In this document: piece after piece, positions 50,956 through 59,761 of the stretch | Numbering within the stretch: position 1 is the first letter of the stretch | Layout of the letters: each line of letters begins with the position of its first letter | Origin: an uncultured Clostridium sp. | GTDB lineage: Bacteria > Bacillota > Clostridia > Lachnospirales > Lachnospiraceae | Assembly (NCBI GenBank): GCA_900549235.1 | Contig: URNT01000022.1 | Location: forward strand, 1-61,416 | Length of the DNA stretch: 61,416 nt | Direction of reading: 5' to 3' | Translations under genes and position numbers: made by a program | The notes under the pieces: generated by a model | Seen by the model: the letters and a program-made list of their open reading frames with translations, nothing else | Told to the model about the DNA's origin: nothing | Database searches by the model: none

Positions 50956-53900
50956 ATGCCAGAGACTAATGAAACTTATCATCCAATGACATTTGATGCC
51001 ATTAAGATTGGCCTGGCCTCCCCTGATAAGATCCTGGAGTGGTCCCACGGCGAGGTAAAGAAGCCGGAGACCATCAACTACAGGACCTTGAAGCCGGAAA
51101 AGGACGGCCTGTTCTGCGAGAGGATCTTCGGACCCAGCAAGGACTGGGAGTGTCATTGTGGTAAATACAAAAAGATTCGTTATAAAGGTGTTATCTGCGA
51201 CCGATGCGGCGTAGAGGTTACAAAGGCAAGTGTCCGCAGAGAGCGTATGGGCCATATCCAGCTGGCAGCTCCTGTATCCCATATCTGGTATTTTAAGGGG
51301 ATCCCAAGCCGTATGGGTCTGATCCTGGACATTTCCCCAAGGACCCTGGAAAAGGTTCTCTACTTTGCTTCCTATGTGGTTCTGGATCCCGGCTCAACCA
51401 GCCTGCAGTATAAGCAGGTCCTGTCTGAGAAGGAGTACAGAGAAGAGGTAGAGAAGTACGGCGGCACCGGAGGCTTTCGTGTGGGTATGGGCGCTGAGTC
51501 CATCCAGGAGCTGTTAAAGGCCATTGACCTTGAAAAGGATTCTGCTGACCTTAGAAAGCAGCTGGCAGACGCCACCGGACAGAAGCGCGCCAGGATCATC
51601 AAGAGACTGGAGGTTGTAGAGGCCTTTTTAGGCTCCGGCAACCGTCCGGAGTGGATGATCATGGATGTGATCCCGGTTATTCCGCCGGACATCCGTCCTA
51701 TGGTGCAGTTAGACGGCGGACGTTTTGCCACCTCTGACTTAAATGATTTATACAGAAGAATCATCAACCGCAACAACCGTCTGGCAAGACTCTTAGAGCT
51801 TGGCGCGCCGGACATTATTGTCCGCAACGAGAAGCGTATGCTCCAGGAGGCTGTGGACGCCCTCATCGATAACGGACGCCGCGGCAGACCGGTTACAGGT
51901 CCTGGAAACCGCGCTCTTAAGTCTCTTTCTGATATGTTAAAGGGTAAGCAGGGACGTTTCCGCCAGAACCTGTTAGGTAAGCGTGTTGACTATTCCGGAC
52001 GTTCCGTTATCGTAGTAGGTCCGGAGCTTAAGATTTTCCAGTGCGGTCTTCCTAAGGAGATGGCTATCGAGCTGTTTAAGCCCTTTGTTATGAAGGAGCT
52101 TGTTTCCAACGGAACCGCCCACAACATTAAAAACGCCAAGAAGATGGTAGAGCGCCTGCAGTCTGAGGTGTGGGATGTGCTTGAGGATGTAATCAAGGAG
52201 CATCCGGTTATGTTAAACCGAGCTCCTACCCTTCACAGACTGGGTATCCAGGCTTTCGAGCCTATCCTGGTAGAGGGTAAGGCGATCAAGCTTCATCCTC
52301 TTGTATGTACTGCCTTCAACGCTGACTTTGACGGCGACCAGATGGCTGTCCATCTGCCTCTGTCCGTAGAAGCCCAGGCGGAGTGCCGCTTCCTGCTTTT
52401 AAGCCCTAACAACCTGTTAAAGCCTTCTGACGGCGGCCCTGTAGCCGTTCCTTCCCAGGATATGGTACTTGGTATCTATTACCTGACACAGGAGCGTCCG
52501 GGCGCGAAGGGCGAGGGCATGATCTTTAAGAGTGTAAATGAAGCCATCCTGGCCTATGAGAACCAGGAAGCCACCCTGCACTCCCGGGTAAAGGTGCGTG
52601 TCACCAGAACCATGCCTGATGGCACAGAAAAGACAGGTATCGTGGAATCCACCATTGGACGCTTTATCTTCAATGAGATCATTCCTCAGGATCTGGGCTT
52701 TGTAGACCGTTCCATTCCTGAGAATGAATTGAAGCTGGAAGTAGACTTCCACGTTGCGAAGAAGCAGTTAAAGCAGATCCTGGAAAAGGTTATCAACGTA
52801 CACGGCGCAACCCAGACCGCTGTTACCCTGGATGATATTAAGGCCATCGGCTACAAGTATTCTACAAGAGCCGCCATGACCGTATCAGTATCTGATATGA
52901 CAGTGCCTGCAAGCAAGCCAAAGCTTATTGAGGAGGCTCAGGCAACGGTTGACCGGATCGCGAAGAACTACCGCCGCGGTCTGATCACAGAGGAAGAGCG
53001 TTATAAAGAGGTAATTGAAACCTGGAAGACCACCGATGATCAGCTGACACATGACCTGCTGACAGGATTGGATAAATACAACAACATCTACATGATGGCT
53101 GACTCCGGTGCCCGTGGTTCTGATAAGCAGATCAAGCAGCTGGCAGGTATGCGAGGACTGATGGCAGATACTACCGGTCATACCATTGAGCTTCCTATTA
53201 AGTCCAACTTCCGTGAGGGTCTTGACGTACTGGAGTATTTCATTTCCGCTCATGGTGCACGTAAAGGTCTGTCCGATACGGCTCTGCGTACAGCGGACTC
53301 TGGTTACCTTACCAGACGTCTGGTAGACGTATCACAGGATCTGATCATCCGCGAGGTAGACTGCTGTGAGGGCAAGGCAATCCCATTTATGGAGATCAAG
53401 GCCTTTATGGACGGCAACGAGGTGATCGAGGATCTTCAGGAGAGAATTACAGGACGTTATATTGCCGAGACCATTACCGATCCGGATACAGGCGAGGTAG
53501 TGATCAAGGAAAATCATATGTGTACGCCAAAGCGTGCGGCGGCCGTTATGAAGGTTCTGGAGAAGCAGGGACGCAAGTCCGTTAAGATCCGTACCGTCTT
53601 AAGCTGTAAGTCCCACATTGGTGTATGCGCAAAATGCTACGGCGCCAACATGGCAACCGGCCAGCCGGTGCAGGTGGGCGAGGCAGTCGGCATCATCGCA
53701 GCTCAGTCCATCGGTGAGCCTGGTACACAGCTGACCATGCGTACCTTCCATACGGGCGGCGTTGCCGGCGGAGATATTACACAGGGTCTTCCTCGTGTTG
53801 AGGAGCTTTTTGAGGCCCGTAAGCCTAAGGGGCTTGCCATCATCACCGAGTTTGGTGGTGTGGTAAGCATCAAAGATACAAAGAAGAAGCGTGAGATTAC

Positions 53901-54660
53901 TGTAACTGACAACGAAACCGGCAATGCAAAGACCTATCTGATCCCATACGGATCCAGAATCAAGGTTCTGGACGGACAGGTTCTTGAGGCCGGCGACGAG
54001 CTGACAGAGGGTAGTGTAAATCCTCACGACATCTTAAAGATCAAGGGCGTCCGCGCCGTACAGGATTATATGATCCAGGAAGTACAGCGTGTATACCGTC
54101 TCCAGGGTGTAGAGATCAACGATAAGCATATCGAGATGATCGTTCACCAGATGTTAAAGAAGATCAAGATCGAGGAGAGCGGAGACAGCGATGTGCTGCC
54201 AGGCGTATCCATGGATGTTCTTGACTACAACGAGATGAACGAGGCCCTGATCGCAGATGGCAAGAAGCCTGCTGAGGGAAGACAGGTTATGCTGGGTATC
54301 ACCAAGGCATCCCTGGCAACCGACTCCTTCTTATCCGCAGCTTCCTTCCAGGAGACCACCAAGGTTCTGACCGAGGCCGCCATCAACGGCAAGGTAGACC
54401 ACCTGATCGGCCTGAAGGAAAATGTTATCATTGGTAAGCCGATCCCAGCCGGTACCGGCATGAAGCGTTACCGCAACGTAAAGCTGGATTCCGACAATGC
54501 CCTGGCTGAACAGGCCGAAGCATCCGAGGAAGAAGAGATCGTTCTTGAAGGTGAGAGCGGACAGGAGACCGAGCTTACGGAGGATAACGTAGCAGAGGAG
54601 GTCCTGGAGCTGGACGATACTGCCGAGGAAGATGAGTTTGAGGAAGATACGGAAGAATAA
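50956..54660 (+). CDS. rpoC: RNA polymerase beta-prime subunit
   Basis: The 1234-residue beta-prime subunit. The N-terminal zinc site has CHCGKY then CDRCGVEV. NADFDGDQMAVH is the catalytic triad of aspartates, and AQSIGEPGTQLTMRTFHTGG belongs to the trigger loop region. The last 50 residues are strongly acidic (EEEEIVLEGE, TAEEDEFEEDTEE). The ATG at 50956 lies nine bases after GGGAG; ATG 50950 is too close to that site. It starts 19 bases after rpoB in the same transcript and is followed by a strong terminator, so the downstream genes are separate units. Confidence 0.99.
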   Translation: MPETNETYHPMTFDAIKIGLASPDKILEWSHGEVKKPETINYRTLKPEKDGLFCERIFGPSKDWECHCGKYKKIRYKGVICDRCGVEVTKASVRRERMGHIQLAAPVSHIWYFKGIPSRMGLILDISPRTLEKVLYFASYVVLDPGSTSLQYKQVLSEKEYREEVEKYGGTGGFRVGMGAESIQELLKAIDLEKDSADLRKQLADATGQKRARIIKRLEVVEAFLGSGNRPEWMIMDVIPVIPPDIRPMVQLDGGRFATSDLNDLYRRIINRNNRLARLLELGAPDIIVRNEKRMLQEAVDALIDNGRRGRPVTGPGNRALKSLSDMLKGKQGRFRQNLLGKRVDYSGRSVIVVGPELKIFQCGLPKEMAIELFKPFVMKELVSNGTAHNIKNAKKMVERLQSEVWDVLEDVIKEHPVMLNRAPTLHRLGIQAFEPILVEGKAIKLHPLVCTAFNADFDGDQMAVHLPLSVEAQAECRFLLLSPNNLLKPSDGGPVAVPSQDMVLGIYYLTQERPGAKGEGMIFKSVNEAILAYENQEATLHSRVKVRVTRTMPDGTEKTGIVESTIGRFIFNEIIPQDLGFVDRSIPENELKLEVDFHVAKKQLKQILEKVINVHGATQTAVTLDDIKAIGYKYSTRAAMTVSVSDMTVPASKPKLIEEAQATVDRIAKNYRRGLITEEERYKEVIETWKTTDDQLTHDLLTGLDKYNNIYMMADSGARGSDKQIKQLAGMRGLMADTTGHTIELPIKSNFREGLDVLEYFISAHGARKGLSDTALRTADSGYLTRRLVDVSQDLIIREVDCCEGKAIPFMEIKAFMDGNEVIEDLQERITGRYIAETITDPDTGEVVIKENHMCTPKRAAAVMKVLEKQGRKSVKIRTVLSCKSHIGVCAKCYGANMATGQPVQVGEAVGIIAAQSIGEPGTQLTMRTFHTGGVAGGDITQGLPRVEELFEARKPKGLAIITEFGGVVSIKDTKKKREITVTDNETGNAKTYLIPYGSRIKVLDGQVLEAGDELTEGSVNPHDILKIKGVRAVQDYMIQEVQRVYRLQGVEINDKHIEMIVHQMLKKIKIEESGDSDVLPGVSMDVLDYNEMNEALIADGKKPAEGRQVMLGITKASLATDSFLSAASFQETTKVLTEAAINGKVDHLIGLKENVIIGKPIPAGTGMKRYRNVKLDSDNALAEQAEASEEEEIVLEGESGQETELTEDNVAEEVLELDDTAEEDEFEEDTEE

Positions 54661-54671
54661 GAAATGATATT

Positions 54672-54704
54672 AAGGGGCAGCCTGTAATGGGGCTGTCCCT
54701 TTTT
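54672..54704 (+). terminator. Terminator of the rpoBC operon
   Basis: AAGGGGCAGCC (54672-54682) pairs with GGCTGTCCCTT (54691-54701), with one G-U pair, followed by a T run. Confidence 0.92.
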
Positions 54705-54752
54705 AATAAAAAATTTCAACCGGAAAACTGCTTTAAAATCAGAAAAAAGCAG

Positions 54753-54780
54753 TTGACTTTTGAAAAAAGTAATATATAAT
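54753..54780 (+). promoter_or_regulatory. Promoter of the sugar-acid regulator
   Basis: TTGACT at 54753-54758 and TATAAT at 54775-54780 are 16 bases apart. The start would be near 54787, just before the operator. Confidence 0.85.
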
Positions 54781-54792
54781 AAAAGTAAAGAA

Positions 54793-54805
54793 CTTGTCAG
54801 ACAAG
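54793..54805 (+). promoter_or_regulatory. FadR-type operator O1
   Basis: CTTGTCAGACAAG is a perfect dyad around one central base and matches the FadR-subfamily consensus TNGTNNNACNA. It lies just downstream of the start of transcription. The core TTGTCAGAC recurs at 55590. Confidence 0.75.
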
Positions 54806-54819
54806 CTTGGAGAGTAGCT

Positions 54820-55497
54820 ATGATTCAACGAAATAATGTAACAGAACAGATCATTGCATATTGCAAGCGGCAGATCCGCAGCGGAGCCTGGATCGTGGGA
54901 GAGAAGATTCCGTCAGAAAATCAGCTCTGTGCGGAACTAGGCGTCAGCCGGGCCAGTATCCGAAGTGCCCTCAAGGAGCTGATCGGGATCGGCGCATTGG
55001 AGAGTGTCCACGGAAAGGGGACCTTTCTGATCGACAATCAGCTGGACATTGGTGGAGGTCAGGCTTATAAGATTACCTCCGAGGATTGTCAGGATATGGA
55101 GAAAGTGCTGGAATTCCGGCGCATTGTTGAGCCGGAGGCCTGCTATCTGGCAGCCTGCAACATGGGAGAGGAATCCATAGCGAGTCTAGAAACTACATTA
55201 AAGAGGATGCGGAAGAGTGTCGGTGATTCTCTTCCGTTTGTGGAGGCAGATCTTCAGTTTCACGGGATACTTAGCCGGGCAACGGACAATCCGCTGATTG
55301 AAAAAAGCATGAACCGCGTGTTTCGGGAGAATCTGGAAGATCATGAAAAGATGAACCAGGCTTTCGGGTATCAGGATGGTATTTATTATCACACGATGAT
55401 CATCCAGGCGATCAAAGAGGGAAAACCGGAGCGGGCCAGAGCAATCATGCAGGACCATCTGCAGCATGGCATCGACCGGCTGAGGGAATTCAAATAA
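54820..55497 (+). CDS. GntR-family regulator, FadR subfamily, of the sugar-acid cassette
   Basis: A 225-residue regulator with the start at 54820. The N-terminal winged helix includes QIRSGAWIVGEKIPSENQL and LGVSRASIRSALKELIGIG. The C-terminal FCD domain has LEFRRIVEPEACYLAA, EADLQFHGILSRATDNPLI and HTMIIQAIKEG, with the His/Asp set that binds metal and organic acids. GGAG lies ahead of the ATG; an in-frame ATG at 54760 falls within the promoter and cannot be used. A dyad at 54793 and a second copy at 55590 link it to the catabolic genes. The effector is probably a sugar acid such as mannonate or an intermediate (inference). Confidence 0.92.
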   Translation: MIQRNNVTEQIIAYCKRQIRSGAWIVGEKIPSENQLCAELGVSRASIRSALKELIGIGALESVHGKGTFLIDNQLDIGGGQAYKITSEDCQDMEKVLEFRRIVEPEACYLAACNMGEESIASLETTLKRMRKSVGDSLPFVEADLQFHGILSRATDNPLIEKSMNRVFRENLEDHEKMNQAFGYQDGIYYHTMIIQAIKEGKPERARAIMQDHLQHGIDRLREFK

Positions 55498-55550
55498 AAC
55501 CGTGTATGTTTCAGATGGATCGTACCGGTGGGATATTTAGGCGTTTCAAT

Positions 55551-55575
55551 CAGGCATTGCACGAGGCAATGCCTG
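55551..55575 (+). other. Perfect 10-bp hairpin between regulator and dehydratase genes
   Basis: CAGGCATTGC (55551-55560) pairs with GCAATGCCTG (55566-55575) around a five-base loop. No T run follows. It could end or process the regulator mRNA, or be a protein site. Confidence 0.65.
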
Positions 55576-55589
55576 GTAATACCCCAATC

Positions 55590-55600
55590 TTGTCAGACGA
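55590..55600 (+). promoter_or_regulatory. FadR-type operator O2 before the catabolic genes
   Basis: TTGTCAGACGA matches TNGTNNNACNA and shares TTGTCAGAC exactly with operator O1. It lies 22 bases before the dehydratase ATG. No convincing promoter is visible next to it, so read-through from the regulator promoter with roadblock control is possible. Confidence 0.7.
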
Positions 55601-55621
55601 CATACAAGTTAAGGAGGAATT

Positions 55622-56869
55622 ATGGGAGTCAAGATCAAACGAATCAAAGTAATCTGCACCGCCCCGGAGGGGATCAATCTTGTAGCAGTCAAGGTAGAAA
55701 CCAACCAGCCTGGCCTATACGGAGTGGGCTGTGCCACCTTTGCCTACCGCCATCTGACCGTTAAGCATCTGGTGGAGACCTATCTGGAACCACTGCTGGT
55801 AGGGAGGGATGCGGAAAACATCGAAGAATTATGGCAGCTGATGCACCAGAATGGCTACTGGAGAAACGGACCGATCGAGAACAATGCTATATCGGGCATT
55901 GACATGGCTCTTTGGGATATTAAGGGAAAGCTGGCGGGAATGCCGTTGTATCAGCTGTTTGGAGGTAAGGTGCGGGAAGGGGTGCCGGTATACCGTCATG
56001 CAGATGGCCGGGATCTGAGTGAGATCTGTGAAAACATCGCCAGATTTCAGGAGATGGGCATTCAAACCATCCGCTGTCAGTGTGGTGGATATGGAGGTGA
56101 AAGCTACGGTCATACTCCGTCATCCGCACCCCGGCAGGCGCAGCCTGGTGTGTATCTGGATGCACAGAAGTATATCCGCGATACGGCCGCCCTCTTTGAG
56201 GGGATTCGAAACCGGATGGGAGAGGAGATCCAGCTGGTTCATGACGTTCATGAGCGGATCGCACCGGTGGAGGCGATTCAACTGGCGAAGGCGCTGGAGC
56301 CGTATCATCTGTTTTTCTTAGAGGATCCGGTGTCTTTGGAACATCTCCCATGGCTGCGTCAGCTGCGCCAGCAGAGTACGATTCCCATCGCGCAGGGCGA
56401 ACTGTTCAACAATCCGGCAGAGTGGCGTACCTTGATTGCGGAGCAGCTCATCGACTTTATTCGGGTACATTTAAGTCAGATAGGAGGAATCACCCCAGGC
56501 AGAAAGCTGCAGATTTTTGCAGAACAGTTTGGGGTGAGGACTGCATGGCATGGGCCGGGCGATATGTCGCCTATGGCACACGCCGCCAATATTCATATCG
56601 ATCTTGCGGTACCTAATTTCGGTGTACAGGAGTGGTCGGGCATTGAGCCTCCAAACTTTGTGATTCAGGAATTGAGAAAACAAAATGGGGCGCTTCTGGA
56701 AGTGTTTGAGGGACTGCCGGAATTTAAGGATGGGTATGTATACGCCAATGATAAACCGGGCCTGGGCGTGGATATTAATGAAAAAGCAGCGGAAAAATAT
56801 CCGTGCTCGGTGGAGGTTACTACCTGGACCCAGACAAGACGCAGAGACGGAAGTCTTCAGACTCCATAA
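55622..56869 (+). CDS. ManD/RspA-like sugar-acid dehydratase (enolase superfamily)
   Basis: A 415-residue member of the mandelate-racemase branch of the enolase superfamily, closest to RspA/D-mannonate dehydratase (ManD). Metal ligands are likely D208 (in HDVHER, with H210 as a catalytic base), E234 (LEDP) and E260 (QGELF). WHGPGDMSP (H310, D314) is the other catalytic end. It would remove water from a hexonic acid such as D-mannonate, giving 2-keto-3-deoxygluconate. Some family members dehydrate gluconate or have little activity, so the substrate is inferred. AAGGAGG precedes the ATG. TRAP transporter genes follow 30 bases later. Confidence 0.88.
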   Translation: MGVKIKRIKVICTAPEGINLVAVKVETNQPGLYGVGCATFAYRHLTVKHLVETYLEPLLVGRDAENIEELWQLMHQNGYWRNGPIENNAISGIDMALWDIKGKLAGMPLYQLFGGKVREGVPVYRHADGRDLSEICENIARFQEMGIQTIRCQCGGYGGESYGHTPSSAPRQAQPGVYLDAQKYIRDTAALFEGIRNRMGEEIQLVHDVHERIAPVEAIQLAKALEPYHLFFLEDPVSLEHLPWLRQLRQQSTIPIAQGELFNNPAEWRTLIAEQLIDFIRVHLSQIGGITPGRKLQIFAEQFGVRTAWHGPGDMSPMAHAANIHIDLAVPNFGVQEWSGIEPPNFVIQELRKQNGALLEVFEGLPEFKDGYVYANDKPGLGVDINEKAAEKYPCSVEVTTWTQTRRRDGSLQTP

Positions 56870-56899
56870 TTTGACAGAAGATCAGGAAAGGAAGCAGTT

Positions 56900-57919
56900 A
56901 TGGTGAACAAAAGGATAAGGAAAACAGCCGTGGTATTTGCAGCAGCCGGATGTCTGGCAGCAGTGCTCTCTGGCTGTCAGAGCAGCCGTCAGGAAAGTGA
57001 AGTCATCCATTTGAAAATGGCGGTTGCCGATGCAGACAATTCCGCTCAGGCCGACGGAGCCAGAGCCATTGCCGAAGAGGTGGAAAAAGCCACTGGGGGA
57101 CAGATTCAGATCGAGGTGCTGGCAGGCGGAACACTGGGCGGAGAACGGGACACGGTGGAGCTTGCCATGTTGGGCGGCATCGATATTGTGACCTGTGCCA
57201 ATTCGGTGCTGACACAGTGGATTCCGGAAATGAGCATTTTGGATCAGCCCTATCTGTTTACAAACGAGACACAGGCTCATGGAGCGGTGGACGGTCCGGT
57301 GGGTGATCTGATCGAGCGTGAGGCCCTCGACAAGCTGAACCTTCATGTGATTGGCTATATGGAATCCGGCTTTCGAAATGTATTTTCCAAAGACCCCATC
57401 GAATCGATAGAGGATTTTCACGGAATTAAGATCCGTACCATGCAGAATCCCTATCACATGGCAGCCTTTGAATCTTTCGGTGCGATTCCGACAGCCATGG
57501 CAGCCAGTGAGCAGTTTACCGCACTTCAGCAGGGAACCATTGATGCCTGTGAAAACGCCGTCAGCAACTGCCTGAACAATGGATTTTATGAAGTGACCAA
57601 ACACATTACCTACACCAATCACGCTTTTGTCTGTATCCTGGTCAACATGTCGGATCATGCATGGAACCGGATTCCGGAAGAACTGCGTCCGGCATTCCTG
57701 GAAGCGGTAAACCGCGGTTATCAGACGGAACGGGATTTATTAAAACAGGCCAATGAGGATGCTGCAAAGGTGATGGAAGAAGAAATGGGCGTGGTATTTC
57801 ATGACATTGATGTGACAGAACTTCAGCAGGCCTACCAGGTACTGGCAGAAAAGAAAGGCTATACCTTTGATCCCGAATGGCAGGCGGCTGTCGATACGGC
57901 GATCAGAGAAAATCCATGA
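56900..57919 (+). CDS. dctP: TRAP transporter substrate-binding lipoprotein
   Basis: A 339-residue DctP-family binding protein that captures a carboxylate outside the membrane. The signal sequence ends in lipobox LSGC (C26). GIKIRTMQNPYHMAAFESFG carries the conserved arginine that grips the substrate carboxylate, followed by QFTALQQGTIDACENAV. The family binds uronates, sialic acid and other acids. With a hexonate dehydratase upstream, a hexonate or hexuronate is the likely ligand. Its end is directly followed by the ribosome binding site of dctQ. Confidence 0.94.
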   Translation: MVNKRIRKTAVVFAAAGCLAAVLSGCQSSRQESEVIHLKMAVADADNSAQADGARAIAEEVEKATGGQIQIEVLAGGTLGGERDTVELAMLGGIDIVTCANSVLTQWIPEMSILDQPYLFTNETQAHGAVDGPVGDLIEREALDKLNLHVIGYMESGFRNVFSKDPIESIEDFHGIKIRTMQNPYHMAAFESFGAIPTAMAASEQFTALQQGTIDACENAVSNCLNNGFYEVTKHITYTNHAFVCILVNMSDHAWNRIPEELRPAFLEAVNRGYQTERDLLKQANEDAAKVMEEEMGVVFHDIDVTELQQAYQVLAEKKGYTFDPEWQAAVDTAIRENP

Positions 57920-57930
57920 GGAGGCAAAGG

Positions 57931-58428
57931 ATGAAACGGATACTGGATGGATTGACAAAAATAGAGAATGGAATTATGACAGTCACCTTTGTAATTATGG
58001 TCATTGCTTCTTTTTTACAGGTAGTAAATCGAAATATTTTCAAATTGCCGATCTCCTGGTTTGACGAAGCTGCCGTATACTGCATGATCTATATGGTGCT
58101 TCTGGGAACAGAGGTTGGTCTGCGGGACGGGACACAGGTAGCGGTCACTGCCGTGGTAGACAGGCTGAATGAACGAGGAAAGCTGATTGCCAGTCTGCTG
58201 GCAAAGCTGGTGGTTATTTTATTCTCCGCTGGTGTATTTCTTGGCGGTATGAAACTGATGGAGATCCAGATACGGACAGGACAGGTATCGGCGGCTCTTG
58301 GTATTCCCATGGCCATTCCCTATGGGGCCATGGTGGTGAGTTTTGGAATGATTACCCTGGTACAGTCTGTGGAAGCAGTAATGACTGCAGCGGCCTTTGG
58401 GAAACGTGATAAGGAGGAGACAACATGA
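57931..58428 (+). CDS. dctQ: TRAP transporter small permease
   Basis: A 165-residue membrane protein with four hydrophobic segments, the DctQ subunit of a TRAP transporter. NRNIFKLPISWFDEAAVYCM with the following EVGLRDGTQVAVTAVVDRL is the family core. The ATG at 57931 follows GAGGAGG, which overlaps the dctP stop codon; an earlier in-frame start would lie inside dctP. Its end overlaps dctM as ATGA. TRAP transporters use an ion gradient rather than ATP. Confidence 0.93.
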   Translation: MKRILDGLTKIENGIMTVTFVIMVIASFLQVVNRNIFKLPISWFDEAAVYCMIYMVLLGTEVGLRDGTQVAVTAVVDRLNERGKLIASLLAKLVVILFSAGVFLGGMKLMEIQIRTGQVSAALGIPMAIPYGAMVVSFGMITLVQSVEAVMTAAAFGKRDKEETT

Positions 58429-59699
58429 CCGGCATCATTTTATTTGGTAGTTTTGCAGTATATTTGCTGCTGGGCGTACCAGTAGCCATCGCACTGGGAG
58501 CGGCTACCATGGGAACCATTTTATTCAGCCCTGATATTGCCATTACGACGGCTGTCATCCCCCAGCGGATCTTCGGCGGGCTGGAGTCCACATCCCTGAT
58601 GGCCATTGCGTTTTTTGTTCTGGCAGGAAACCTGATGACCAAGGGAGGCATTTCCAGACGTCTGGTAGATCTGGCAAACTCCATGGTAGGAGGCGTCCGG
58701 GGTGGAATGTCTCTGGCCTTAGTACTGGCCTGTGCATTTTTTGCAGCTTTGTCTGGCTCTGCGCCGGCGACGGTCATTGCTATCGGCTCTATGCTTTATC
58801 CGGACATGACAAGAATTGGTTATCCGAAAGATAGGACAGCCGGACTTCTGGTAGTTGCAGGCGGCCTGGGCCCCATTATTCCGCCCAGCATCATTATGGT
58901 GGTGTATGCCACGATGACGGGTGCTTCCGTAGGCGACATGTTCAAATCCGGTCTTGCCATCGGCATCGGGATTATGGCGGTTCTGATGATCGTAGTCCTG
59001 ATCTTTGCCCAGAAGGAGCAGTGGCCCAGGGCAGAGCAGCGGATCACATTGCAGCAGTTTGCAGTCAATACGGTAAAAGCCATTCCGGCGCTTCTTCTGC
59101 CGGTCATCATCCTGGGTGGGATCTACAGCGGCATTCTCACTCCTACGGAATCTGCGTCGGTGGCTGTGGTGTGGGCGTTGATTGCAGGGATGTTTATTTA
59201 TAAGGAATTGTCCGTAAAGGATTTGATCCCCATTATTCTGGATTCGGCCAAGGGCTCGGCCATGGTGTTGTTTATCGTGGCAGCATCCACAGCGTTTTCC
59301 TGGCTGTTTACGTATTCCGGGATCTCAAGTATACTGGTCAACACCATTGTAGGCATGAACTTGAATCCGGCTATGTTCTGCCTGATCATTGCGATTATTC
59401 TGTTGATCTTCGGTACATTCCTTGAGGGAATTGCCACTGCCGTGCTGCTGGTGCCGGTACTCTGGCCCATGGCTGCATCGCTGGGAATTGATGTGATCCA
59501 TTTTGGTATGATCGTCTGCATTGCAAATGTGGTCGGCACGATGACGCCTCCGGTAGCTGTCAATATTTTCTCGGCTGCCAGCGTGACAAAGCTGAAGATG
59601 GGCGATATTGTAAAGGGACAGATCCCATTTTTCATCGGATATCTGGCCGTATTCTTTGCAGTCGTATTCATTCCGGCTGTCAGTCTTTTCATGCTGTAG
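58425..59699 (+). CDS. dctM: TRAP transporter large permease
   Basis: A 424-residue membrane protein with about 12 hydrophobic segments, the DctM subunit that forms the translocation path. LLLGVPVAIALGAATMGTI, SGSAPATVIAIGSMLYPDM, GLGPIIPPSIIMVVYA and TPTESASVAVVWAL are conserved blocks. It overlaps dctQ by 4 bases. The complete dctPQM set implies a sodium-coupled uptake system for the substrate of the dehydratase. Confidence 0.95.
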   Translation: MTGIILFGSFAVYLLLGVPVAIALGAATMGTILFSPDIAITTAVIPQRIFGGLESTSLMAIAFFVLAGNLMTKGGISRRLVDLANSMVGGVRGGMSLALVLACAFFAALSGSAPATVIAIGSMLYPDMTRIGYPKDRTAGLLVVAGGLGPIIPPSIIMVVYATMTGASVGDMFKSGLAIGIGIMAVLMIVVLIFAQKEQWPRAEQRITLQQFAVNTVKAIPALLLPVIILGGIYSGILTPTESASVAVVWALIAGMFIYKELSVKDLIPIILDSAKGSAMVLFIVAASTAFSWLFTYSGISSILVNTIVGMNLNPAMFCLIIAIILLIFGTFLEGIATAVLLVPVLWPMAASLGIDVIHFGMIVCIANVVGTMTPPVAVNIFSAASVTKLKMGDIVKGQIPFFIGYLAVFFAVVFIPAVSLFML

Positions 59700-59761
59700 G
59701 AAGACAGGGACGGAAAGCAGACAATCATGAATCATTTATTACATAGCAGGAGGAAAAAATA

